This document shows, in pieces, positions 6,159-12,231 of a stretch of 18,299 nt of DNA. The notes under the pieces are model-generated. The model was not told the origin of the DNA, ran no database searches, and was given only the letters and a program-made list of their open reading frames with translations. Within the stretch, counting starts at the first letter, position 1. Every line of letters begins with the position of its first letter. Origin of the DNA: a bacterium (GTDB lineage: Bacteria > Patescibacteriota > Microgenomatia > Daviesbacterales > UBA10151); NCBI GenBank assembly GCA_027364775.1, contig DAHXOS010000069.1, forward strand, positions 1 through 18,299, given 5' to 3'. The position numbers were made by a program, and so were the translations under genes.

Positions 6159-8222
6159 TTAATCTGGCATTGCTCCGTGGCTAATTCCTGCTAATTTTCC
6201 CAGAAGGCTTGGGTATTTGTCAAGGCTAGGGTCTTCTTCCAATATTTCCTGAGCTGCAGTCTTGGTTTTTTCTATTAGAGTAAGGTCAGAAAATGAGGCA
6301 ATTTTAAATTCTAATCTGCCTGATTGTCTAATTCCAAATATTTCACCTGAACCCCTAATTTTTAAATCTAATTCTGCTAGTTCTAATCCATTATCTATTT
6401 TCTCTAAATTTCTTAATCTATTCACATTTCCAGATATCTCTGCCTCAGCAAAAAGGAAACAATAAGATTGTTTCTCTCCCCTACCTACCCGACCTCTTAA
6501 TTGATGAAGTTGTGCAAGCCCAAATCTTTCTGCGCTCTCTATAATCATAATTGTAGCATTTGGTACATCCACCCCTACTTCTACTACTGAGGTGGAAACT
6601 AAAATATCAATTTGATGATCCTTAAATTTATTTAAAACCTCTTCCTTTTCTTTGGATTTCAATCTTCCATGAAGTAAACCTAACCTTAAATCAGGAAAAA
6701 CTTTAGTACTTAGCTTTTCAAATTCTACAGTTGCAGCTTTGGCAGATAATTGTGTTTCAGATTCATCAATTAAAGGGGTAATTAAATAAACCTGGTCACC
6801 ATTTTTCTTAACTTGTTTTCTGATAAATTCATAGGCATCGCGTCTTTTTTTATTGGGTACAAAATAAGTTTTAATCTGTCTTCTGCCTTTTGGTAACTCA
6901 TCAATAATAGATAAATCCAAGTCTCCATATACTGTTAAAGCTACAGTTCTAGGAATAGGAGTGGCGGTCATGGTTAAAAAGTGTGGTACTTTAGCCTTAG
7001 AACGTAATAAGCTTCTTTGTGCAACTCCAAACCTTTGCTGTTCATCAACTATAATTAAGCCTATGTTTGAGATCTCTAATTTAGCTGAAAGTAAGGCATG
7101 AGTCCCAACTATTATGTCAGGTTGCGATTTAGGATTTAGGAGATTAAATTTAAGATCTTTATTCTTTGTAAATTTTTTAGATCCAGTATATAAACCAACT
7201 TTTATACCATATGGTTCTAATAGTTTTGTTAATGTAGAGTAGTGTTGAAAAGCTAAAATCTCTGTAGGAGCCATATAGTAGGTTTTATAACCTGCAAGGT
7301 AAACTAAATAAGCTATTATTGCTGCAACAACAGTTTTTCCTGAACCCACCTCTCCCTGTACCAATCTGTTCATAGGGTGATTTGAATTTAAATCTTTAAC
7401 AACTTCACTAATCACTCTTTGTTGTGCATTGGTTAACTTATAAGGTAAATTATTAATAAAATTCATTAATTGTAAATTGTCAATTGTTATTCGTTCTATT
7501 GCGGGTTTATTTCTCCATTCTTGTCTTAATTTTTGGGTAGCCAGTTGAACAAAGAATAGTTCATCAAATCCTAACCTCTCCTTAGCCTGAACAACCTCCT
7601 GGTAATTTTCTGGGAAATGAATTTTTTGAATAGCATCTGTTAAAGGTAGCATCTTTTTGCGGATATTGTCCGGTAGAGGATCTTCTATTTTATCTTTAAC
7701 TTTAGGTAATATATCTGCAACTTTAGCACGTATCCATTTAGAAGTTAATCCCATGGTTTCTGAGTAAATTGGAATTAACCTGCCCGTATGAAGAGAATTG
7801 TGATTTATAAATGAGGTATTATGAATTTTTTCCCATCTTGGGTTTACTATAGATAGTTTATTTTTATATTTGGCCACCTTTCCAGAAATTTGCAATTTGT
7901 CACCCACATTAATCTGTTTAGTAAGCCAGGATTGGTTAAACCAGGTTAATTCTATTGGTGAGGAACCATCATTAAAAATTGCTTGGGTAATAATCTTTCT
8001 TGATCTGGTATAGACATTTTTAATGGACCAAATCTCACCAGTTAAGGTTACAGCTTCACCTTCTTTTGCCTCCAAAGCATTAGTGACATTTGAAAAATCA
8101 TCATATCTAAAAGGAAAATTCATAATCAGATCTTCTACAATATTAAGTTCTAGTTTCTTTAATCTATAAGATAATGAAGGGCCAATCCCGGGAAGCTCGG
8201 ATAAAGGTGTTGTTAAATCCAT
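6159..8222 (-). CDS. recG: ATP-dependent DNA helicase RecG
   Basis: 687-residue superfamily 2 helicase that reverses stalled forks and migrates branched DNA. The order is: N-terminal helix-hairpin and OB-fold wedge domain (about 1-150, beginning with LSELPGIGPSLSYRLKKL), then helicase domain 1 with Walker A GEVGSGKT (290-297), DEQQRFG in place of the usual DEQHRFG, and TMTATPIPRT, then helicase domain 2 with VVEVGVDVPNA and QLRGRVGRG, and the C-terminal RecG segment. Full length for the family. The ATG lies 6 nt after a TAAAAT box preceded by TG, so a leaderless mRNA is predicted. It stands alone between rpmF and a small divergent ORF pair. Confidence 0.96.
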   Translation of the reverse strand: MDLTTPLSELPGIGPSLSYRLKKLELNIVEDLIMNFPFRYDDFSNVTNALEAKEGEAVTLTGEIWSIKNVYTRSRKIITQAIFNDGSSPIELTWFNQSWLTKQINVGDKLQISGKVAKYKNKLSIVNPRWEKIHNTSFINHNSLHTGRLIPIYSETMGLTSKWIRAKVADILPKVKDKIEDPLPDNIRKKMLPLTDAIQKIHFPENYQEVVQAKERLGFDELFFVQLATQKLRQEWRNKPAIERITIDNLQLMNFINNLPYKLTNAQQRVISEVVKDLNSNHPMNRLVQGEVGSGKTVVAAIIAYLVYLAGYKTYYMAPTEILAFQHYSTLTKLLEPYGIKVGLYTGSKKFTKNKDLKFNLLNPKSQPDIIVGTHALLSAKLEISNIGLIIVDEQQRFGVAQRSLLRSKAKVPHFLTMTATPIPRTVALTVYGDLDLSIIDELPKGRRQIKTYFVPNKKRRDAYEFIRKQVKKNGDQVYLITPLIDESETQLSAKAATVEFEKLSTKVFPDLRLGLLHGRLKSKEKEEVLNKFKDHQIDILVSTSVVEVGVDVPNATIMIIESAERFGLAQLHQLRGRVGRGEKQSYCFLFAEAEISGNVNRLRNLEKIDNGLELAELDLKIRGSGEIFGIRQSGRLEFKIASFSDLTLIEKTKTAAQEILEEDPSLDKYPSLLGKLAGISHGAMPD

Positions 8223-8228
8223 AAGTGG

Positions 8229-8234
8229 ATTTTA
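8229..8234 (-). promoter_or_regulatory. -10 box of recG (leaderless type)
   Basis: TAAAAT on the minus strand, directly preceded by TG, ends 6 nt before the recG ATG. No -35 match is visible. Confidence 0.55.
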
Positions 8235-8244
8235 CACCAATTTA

Positions 8245-8346
8245 TTAGATAAAGTATGGGAGTAAAGAGAAGGTTATTAAAGCAACAGAGCCAATAACTG
8301 CCAATGTTACCCAAAACCACCTGTATTTTTTACCTACCTTGTCCAT
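8245..8346 (-). CDS. Small single-span membrane protein (33 aa), unknown
   Basis: The ORF encodes a short basic N-terminus (MDKVGKKYRW) and a hydrophobic segment (about residues 11-32, FWVTLAVIGSVALITFSLLP) ending at Ile33. It begins 6 nt after a TAAAAT box directly preceded by TG, the same start geometry as recG, tyrS and atpC. That shared geometry and the clean positive-inside membrane pattern are the reasons to call it. No family is recognised. It lies 22 bp upstream of recG on the same strand and diverges from another small membrane ORF. It could be chance, since the ORF is short. Confidence 0.5.
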   Translation of the reverse strand: MDKVGKKYRWFWVTLAVIGSVALITFSLLPYFI

Positions 8347-8352
8347 ACATAT

Positions 8353-8358
8353 ATTTTA
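8353..8358 (-). promoter_or_regulatory. -10 box of the 33-aa ORF
   Basis: TAAAAT on the minus strand, directly preceded by TG, 6 nt before the ATG at 8346. Confidence 0.45.
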
Positions 8359-8369
8359 CAAAAATGTAT

Positions 8370-8375
8370 TAAAAT
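8370..8375 (+). promoter_or_regulatory. -10 box of the 37-aa ORF
   Basis: TAAAAT lies 7 nt before the ATG at 8383 and 11 bp from the opposing -10 box, so the two promoters cannot easily be occupied together. Confidence 0.45.
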
Positions 8376-8382
8376 ATGCACT

Positions 8383-8496
8383 ATGGAAAGAGAAAAACCA
8401 CCATTTAAAAAATTTTTAGGGATTTTTCCTAAAGGTTCAAAAAGATTTTTTATAGCTGGAGCTGTATCAGCCTTAGTACTTGCTGCTATTTTGTAG
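8383..8496 (+). CDS. Small single-span membrane protein (37 aa), unknown
   Basis: The ORF encodes a basic, Pro/Phe-rich N-terminus (MEREKPPFKKFLGIFPKGSK) followed by a hydrophobic C-terminal segment (FFIAGAVSALVLAAIL, about 22-37). The ATG lies 7 nt after TAAAAT. Its last codons overlap the 3' end of the convergent tyrS gene by 11 bp. No family is recognised. Support comes from the promoter geometry and the charge/hydrophobicity pattern; it could still be spurious. Confidence 0.45.
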   Translation: MEREKPPFKKFLGIFPKGSKRFFIAGAVSALVLAAIL

Positions 8497-9589
8497 TTAA
8501 GTTGCTGATCTCTTCTAAGGCTGCTTTTCTTTTTGGATCTTCAAAATACTTTCTGGCAGGTTCTAACTTTGCTATTAACCATTCTGCCACTGAAACTTTT
8601 AAGTCCTGTGGATGCAATTTTTTTTCAGCATAATCTTTTTCTAAGTGTTCGTAAGAGGTGTAATTTAAATTTCCACCCCATTTTTCCGGTCTAACCACCG
8701 TAAAAGATGACCCTTCATCATAAAAAATCAGGTGTTTGGCCCAGTCTAAAATTGGGTTATAGGTTATCTCACCCTCAGGAGCAAAAGCATTATTAACCTT
8801 TCTTCTGATCTCATCAGGAGAATCGGTAATAAATACTGCACTATCAGGTTTGGATTTACTCATCTTCATTGCCAAGATAGCATCATCACGGTTGTCCTCA
8901 GGGATTGGCCAAATATCCGGCTTTAATAACCCTTTTAATAAATGATGATGCAAAGCAATTGGTTTTGAAAAACCTAACTCTTCTGAACACTCTCTAGCTA
9001 CAACATGAACATTCCTTTGGTCTGTACCAGCATGGGCTAAATTAATACTCATTGAAAAAATATCTGCTGCCTGCATAGCAGGGTAAATTAACATTGCAGC
9101 ATCAGAAAGTTCACTTTCTTTTCTGCCCATAATAGTAGTTGAGCGGATCATCCTGGCAACTGTTGTGGCTTTAGATACTTTTATGACATTAGACCAGTAA
9201 TGCTGGTTTAATTTTTCATATAACTCACTACCTAAAACAAACTCAATCTTATCCGGATCTGCACCAGCACAAAGGGCTGCAGCCTTCATTGCCTCTTCAA
9301 AGTATTCTCTGGCCATTCTTCTGGCTGTTTCTAAAGTGCCATCTAATTTTTTATTTAACCAGGTATGCCAATCTGCCAGTAAAATCGTAGTTTCTACTCC
9401 TGCTTTTTGTAAGTCACTAATAATTTGCATTGTAAAAAGGCCTTGGCCTAGATGAACCTTACCGGAAATTTCAAAACCAATATAATGTTTTAAATGGGTT
9501 CCTTTTTCTAAAAGTTCTTTTAATTCCTTTTCAGTTAGAATTTCTTCCAGATTTTTGGTAATTAATTTAACTTTCTCATCAGTAGTCAT
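8486..9589 (-). CDS. tyrS: Tyrosyl-tRNA synthetase, archaeal/eukaryotic type
   Basis: 367-residue class I synthetase that charges tRNA-Tyr. It matches the Methanocaldococcus-type enzyme throughout: YIGFEISGKVHLG (36-48), LADWHTWLN, AMQAADIF with the tyrosine-binding Asp, KMSKSKP (242-248), SPDEIRRKV and the C-terminal SYEHLEKDYAEKKLHPQDLK segment. There is no S4 domain, unlike ordinary bacterial TyrRS. The HIGH motif reads HLGQ (46-49), an uncommon variant. The ATG at 9589 is chosen because it lies 6 nt after TATAAT and aligns with the archaeal N-terminus; an upstream frame would add 22 residues read through the promoter. The cognate tRNA-Tyr in this window carries the matching C1-G72 pair. 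Confidence 0.93.
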   Translation of the reverse strand: MTTDEKVKLITKNLEEILTEKELKELLEKGTHLKHYIGFEISGKVHLGQGLFTMQIISDLQKAGVETTILLADWHTWLNKKLDGTLETARRMAREYFEEAMKAAALCAGADPDKIEFVLGSELYEKLNQHYWSNVIKVSKATTVARMIRSTTIMGRKESELSDAAMLIYPAMQAADIFSMSINLAHAGTDQRNVHVVARECSEELGFSKPIALHHHLLKGLLKPDIWPIPEDNRDDAILAMKMSKSKPDSAVFITDSPDEIRRKVNNAFAPEGEITYNPILDWAKHLIFYDEGSSFTVVRPEKWGGNLNYTSYEHLEKDYAEKKLHPQDLKVSVAEWLIAKLEPARKYFEDPKRKAALEEISNLTTK

Positions 9590-9595
9590 ACTCTG

Positions 9596-9601
9596 ATTAT
9601 A
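9596..9601 (-). promoter_or_regulatory. -10 box of tyrS (leaderless type)
   Basis: TATAAT on the minus strand, directly preceded by TG, ends 6 nt before the ATG at 9589. It fixes the start of tyrS. Confidence 0.65.
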
Positions 9602-9642
9602 CATCTCTAAGCAAATGTTAGTTTCTGCCAAAAAAAAGGCTA

Positions 9643-9671
9643 TTGTCAATGACAAAACTGTCTGTTAAGAT
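9643..9671 (+). promoter_or_regulatory. Promoter with palindromic -35 region, upstream of the ATP synthase cluster
   Basis: TTGTCA (9643-9648), 17-bp spacer, TAAGAT (9666-9671) with a TGn extension at 9663-9665. The -35 is half of a perfect 6-bp inverted repeat, TTGTCA-A-TGACAA, at 9643-9655. Predicted start near 9678 leaves about 21 nt of leader. Confidence 0.6.
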
Positions 9672-9698
9672 CAACTTAAAACTACCCAAGAGTATTTT

Positions 9699-10082
9699 AT
9701 GACTGATAGAACAGCAGAGTTCTTATTAGGTGATTCAAATAGATTTAAAAATGTAATTGACAAAGTTAGAAATGGAAATCTTGGTGATGCTACTGCTTGG
9801 GAAACCGCACAACCGTTACTAAGGTATTTAGAAAAAATTGATCCTTCCTTAAGAGGTCATTTAGCAGATTCTGGTATTTCAAGACAATTATTTAATGCAG
9901 TAAGAACAAAATTTTTAGATCCGAATGATCAAAGGGCTTTAGAAATTTATAAAAAAGCTAAGAGGGCTATTTTGAGTCCTATGTCAGATGAAGAATTTTT
10001 TCAGATGAATACTGTTGCTCAACTTTACGAATCAGAACTTTTTAGGAATAGGCAAATTATAATGAAATCGGGGAAAAGTTAA
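9699..10082 (+). CDS. Conserved-looking helical protein of unknown function at the head of the ATP synthase cluster
   Basis: 127 residues, predicted soluble and largely alpha-helical, with many charged residues and no membrane segment, signal peptide or recognisable catalytic motif. Noticeable stretches are LLRYLEKIDPSLRGHLADSG and the DEEFFQMNTVAQLYESELF helix. It is not an AtpI/AtpZ protein, which occupy this place in many operons but are membrane proteins. It has its own extended -10 promoter and ends 49 bp before atpB, which also has a promoter signal. I do not recognise the family. Codon use and base composition match the neighbours. Confidence 0.75.
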   Translation: MTDRTAEFLLGDSNRFKNVIDKVRNGNLGDATAWETAQPLLRYLEKIDPSLRGHLADSGISRQLFNAVRTKFLDPNDQRALEIYKKAKRAILSPMSDEEFFQMNTVAQLYESELFRNRQIIMKSGKS

Positions 10083-10090
10083 TCTTCTTA

Positions 10091-10120
10091 TTGCTTAAAA
10101 AACCAGCTATCCTTTAAAAT
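10091..10120 (+). promoter_or_regulatory. Promoter of atpB
   Basis: TTGCTT (10091-10096), 18-bp spacer, TAAAAT (10115-10120), then 11 nt to the ATG. The predicted leader is about 5 nt and has no Shine-Dalgarno site. Confidence 0.55.
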
Positions 10121-10131
10121 ACAAAAGATTT

Positions 10132-10887
10132 ATGAAACAAGAAATTGTTTTAAAGCCTGAAGTGCTAACTTATATTGGTGTTTTGCCTGTAACTAATACT
10201 CTACTGGTATCTTGGATGGTGACTTTATTTTTAATAGTAGTTGGGTTTTTAGTAGGCAGAAGTGCAAAGCTTTTGCCATCCTCAAGATTCCAAAGCTTAT
10301 TTGAAATAGTAATTGATACTGCCTACACTACAGTGGAGGATTTAGCTCATAATAAAGCTAAAGTTTTTTTCCCTTGGGTAACAACTTTCTTTTTATTTAT
10401 TATTACAGCTAATTGGATGGGGTTGTTACCTGGATTTTCAACTATAGGGGTTAAGGAAATTAAGGATGGAAAAGAGGTTTTAATACCGCTTTTTAGGTCT
10501 ATAAACTCGGATTTGAATATGACCCTGGCTTTAGCCTTGATCTCTGCTATTGTTACCCACATCTTTGCTTTAAGATATTTAGGGTTAAAAGATTATCTTA
10601 AAAAATGGTTTTCACTAAACCCAATCTTTTTATTTGTAGGTTTTTTAGAACTAGTTTCCGAGATTACAAAGGTAGTCTCGCTTTCTTTTAGGCTTTTTGG
10701 TAATATATTTGCCGGTGAGGTAGTATTGGCAACAGTATCAGGAATATCAAAATTTACTGCTTTTTTGGTACCTCTGCCTTTTTATTTCTTAGAAATAATT
10801 GTGGGATTTGTTCAAGCAGCAGTGTTTATGATGTTAACATTGGTTTTTATGACGCTTTTATCAGAGAAGCATGGAAATGAGCATTAA
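10132..10887 (+). CDS. atpB: F-type ATP synthase subunit a
   Basis: 251-residue membrane subunit forming the ion half-channels of Fo. It has about five hydrophobic segments. The essential arginine is R187 in LSFRLFGNIFAGE (184-196), and NWMGLLPGF is the second family signature. The following helices (FYFLEIIVGFVQAAVFMMLTLVFMTLL) complete the c-ring interface. Length is near normal. It starts the canonical order atpB-E-F-H-A-G-D and the start is supported by a -10 box a few bases upstream. In the gap to atpE lies a short heptad-like stretch and a strong ribosome binding site. Confidence 0.96.
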   Translation: MKQEIVLKPEVLTYIGVLPVTNTLLVSWMVTLFLIVVGFLVGRSAKLLPSSRFQSLFEIVIDTAYTTVEDLAHNKAKVFFPWVTTFFLFIITANWMGLLPGFSTIGVKEIKDGKEVLIPLFRSINSDLNMTLALALISAIVTHIFALRYLGLKDYLKKWFSLNPIFLFVGFLELVSEITKVVSLSFRLFGNIFAGEVVLATVSGISKFTAFLVPLPFYFLEIIVGFVQAAVFMMLTLVFMTLLSEKHGNEH

Positions 10888-10913
10888 ATTTGTATTTCTG
10901 ATTTCATAAAGAA

Positions 10914-10918
10914 AGGAG
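10914..10918 (+). promoter_or_regulatory. Strong ribosome binding site of atpE
   Basis: AGGAG within GAAAGGAGAA, 8 nt before the ATG at 10927. It fits the need for more c subunit than other Fo subunits. Confidence 0.75.
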
Positions 10919-10926
10919 AAAAGATA

Positions 10927-11130
10927 ATGGAGAATCTACCATCAGCAATCGCTATCGGAGTAGGAGCCTTGGGTCCGGCTATCGGTATCGGTTTAATTGG
11001 TGCAAAAGCAATGGAAGCAATCGGCAGAAATCCAGAAGCTCAGAGCAAAATTTTGCCTGCAATGCTTTTAGGTATGGCTTTTGCAGAGGCTATTGCAATT
11101 TATGCTTTAGTTATCGCATTCATAAAATAA
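10927..11130 (+). CDS. atpE: F-type ATP synthase subunit c
   Basis: 67-residue two-helix hairpin forming the rotor ring. Helix 1 has the glycine-rich packing motif (G11, G13, G16, G20, G22, G25), the loop is RNPE (34-37), and the ion-binding carboxylate is E54 in AFAEAIAIY. The residue after it is Ala and the position matching the sodium-ligand Gln of Ilyobacter-type c subunits is Ile21, so proton rather than sodium binding is predicted. No signal peptide or duplication is present. It has the clearest Shine-Dalgarno site of the ATP synthase cluster. Confidence 0.96.
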   Translation: MENLPSAIAIGVGALGPAIGIGLIGAKAMEAIGRNPEAQSKILPAMLLGMAFAEAIAIYALVIAFIK

Positions 11131-11211
11131 TTACCTAGAAACAGTAACCAAGATACCAACAATATTTAATTACTAAATTACTTATTAAATGTAACTTGTA
11201 TCTTAAAATGT

Positions 11212-11709
11212 ATGGATATAATTTTAAAACAATTTGGTGTTGAACCACTTTTACTTATCGCACAGGTAGTTAACTTCTTAGTGCTGCTTTATATTTTAAA
11301 GAGGGTGCTTTATAAGCCAATTTTAAAGGTTTTGGATGACAGAAAAGCCATGATTGCTCAATCTATTAAGAATTCGGAGGAGATAGAGAAAAAATTAGCT
11401 GAAACAGAGGAAGAAAAAGAGGCAGCTTTGGAAAAGGCAGCTAAAGAAGCTCAAAGAATTTTGGAAGATGCTACTAAATCTGCAAACCAGATTATTGAGG
11501 ATTCACAAATTAAAGCAGCTACAGATATTGAGGAGATGTTAAAAAAAAGTAGAGACCAGATTAAGCAGGACCGGGAAACCATGCAACAGGAATTAAGAGA
11601 AGACTTAGCCAATTTAGTAGCAATTTCTTTACAAAAAGTCACAGGTAAAGTTTTAACTTCTAAAGATCAAAAAAAATTAGTTGAACAATCAGTAAAGGAG
11701 CTAAAGTAG
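11212..11709 (+). CDS. atpF: F-type ATP synthase subunit b
   Basis: 165-residue peripheral-stalk subunit: one N-terminal membrane helix (about 12-31, LLLIAQVVNFLVLLYILKRV), then RVLYKPILKVLDDRK and a long charged coiled coil to the C-terminus. That is the standard subunit b plan and only one b gene is present, so a homodimer is expected. The gap from atpE is 81 bp with no hairpin terminator; TATCTT at 11199-11204 is 7 nt from the ATG and could be a weak local -10 box. Confidence 0.93.
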   Translation: MDIILKQFGVEPLLLIAQVVNFLVLLYILKRVLYKPILKVLDDRKAMIAQSIKNSEEIEKKLAETEEEKEAALEKAAKEAQRILEDATKSANQIIEDSQIKAATDIEEMLKKSRDQIKQDRETMQQELREDLANLVAISLQKVTGKVLTSKDQKKLVEQSVKELK

Positions 11710-11763
11710 TATTCGAGTTATTTCACTTCCCGAACAAATATTTTTTGAGCAAAGTTGAGAAGT

Positions 11764-11769
11764 TACAAT
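11764..11769 (+). promoter_or_regulatory. Possible internal -10 box of atpH
   Basis: TACAAT lies 5 nt before the ATG at 11775, and no Shine-Dalgarno site is present. It may start a leaderless internal transcript. Confidence 0.35.
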
Positions 11770-11774
11770 AAAAC

Positions 11775-12176
11775 ATGACAAAAAATAAAAGGTTATTAAA
11801 ATTAGTAAATTTGGCTGTTACCCAAAGCTTTGAGAAAGGCAAATTGAACATTAAAAAAGTTACAATTTTTGTAACCGGTTTTAAAAAATTACCTTCAAAC
11901 CAGGCAATTTTTGCACTCTCTGAATATTTAAAAGGTATAAAAAGAGTGGTTGCAGAACATACAGCTATTATTGAATCTCCTGTTAAACTGTCTGATGTAG
12001 AGATAAATAAGATTATTAAACCACTTAATTCATCCTTTTTAATTCTTAATTCTGAATTTAAAGTAGACCCTTCACTTTTAGGTGGAGTTAAAGTTAAAAT
12101 TGGCGATACTGTCTTGGATCACTCAGTTTCTAGAAAGATAGAACAAGTAAGGAAGAAAATTACTGGTAACATATAG
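11775..12176 (+). CDS. atpH: F-type ATP synthase subunit delta (short)
   Basis: 133 residues against about 175-180 in typical bacteria. The C-terminal domain is clear: FKVDPSLLGGVKVKIGDTVLDHSVSRKIEQV is the delta signature that contacts subunit b. The N-terminal helical bundle that caps the alpha subunits seems reduced, with only about 80 residues before the C-terminal domain. The position between atpF and atpA confirms identity. Residues about 84-95 (NSSFLILNSEF) are encoded by a run of TTAATTC heptads. No Shine-Dalgarno site; a -10-like TACAAT lies 5 nt upstream. Confidence 0.88.
   Translation: MTKNKRLLKLVNLAVTQSFEKGKLNIKKVTIFVTGFKKLPSNQAIFALSEYLKGIKRVVAEHTAIIESPVKLSDVEINKIIKPLNSSFLILNSEFKVDPSLLGGVKVKIGDTVLDHSVSRKIEQVRKKITGNI
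12025..12059 (+). repeat. In-phase heptad repeat inside atpH
   Basis: TTAATTC occurs at 12025, 12039 and 12046, all in the same period-7 phase, with degenerate units between and after. The same heptad, rotated and on the other strand, forms the khpA-trmD intergenic repeat. Confidence 0.6.
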
Positions 12177-12181
12177 TAAAT

Positions 12182-12210
12182 ATTACGGGTAAGCTTAAAA
12201 AACCCGTAAT
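12182..12210 (+). repeat. 9-bp perfect inverted repeat between atpH and atpA
   Basis: ATTACGGGT (12182-12190) and ACCCGTAAT (12202-12210) flank an 11-nt centre. No T-run follows on the plus strand, so it is not a standard terminator. It sits just upstream of the atpA -10 box, suggesting an RNA-processing hairpin or a protein site. Confidence 0.7.
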
Positions 12211-12218
12211 ACATACTA

Positions 12219-12226
12219 CATAATAT
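12219..12226 (+). promoter_or_regulatory. Possible internal -10 box of atpA
   Basis: CATAAT (12219-12224), overlapping TAATAT (12221-12226), lies 5-7 nt before the atpA ATG. No Shine-Dalgarno site is present. Confidence 0.4.
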
Positions 12227-12231
12227 TAAGC

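Noticed and set aside
6262..6465. Open frame on the plus strand inside recG
   Set aside because: Antisense shadow of the conserved RecG C-terminal region.
9590..9655. Longer N-terminus of TyrRS
   Set aside because: The extra 22 residues would be read through the TATAAT box and have no counterpart in archaeal TyrRS.
10347..10562. Open frame on the minus strand inside atpB
   Set aside because: Shadow of a conserved membrane subunit; no start signal.
11451..11642. Open frame on the minus strand inside atpF
   Set aside because: Shadow of the subunit b coiled coil.
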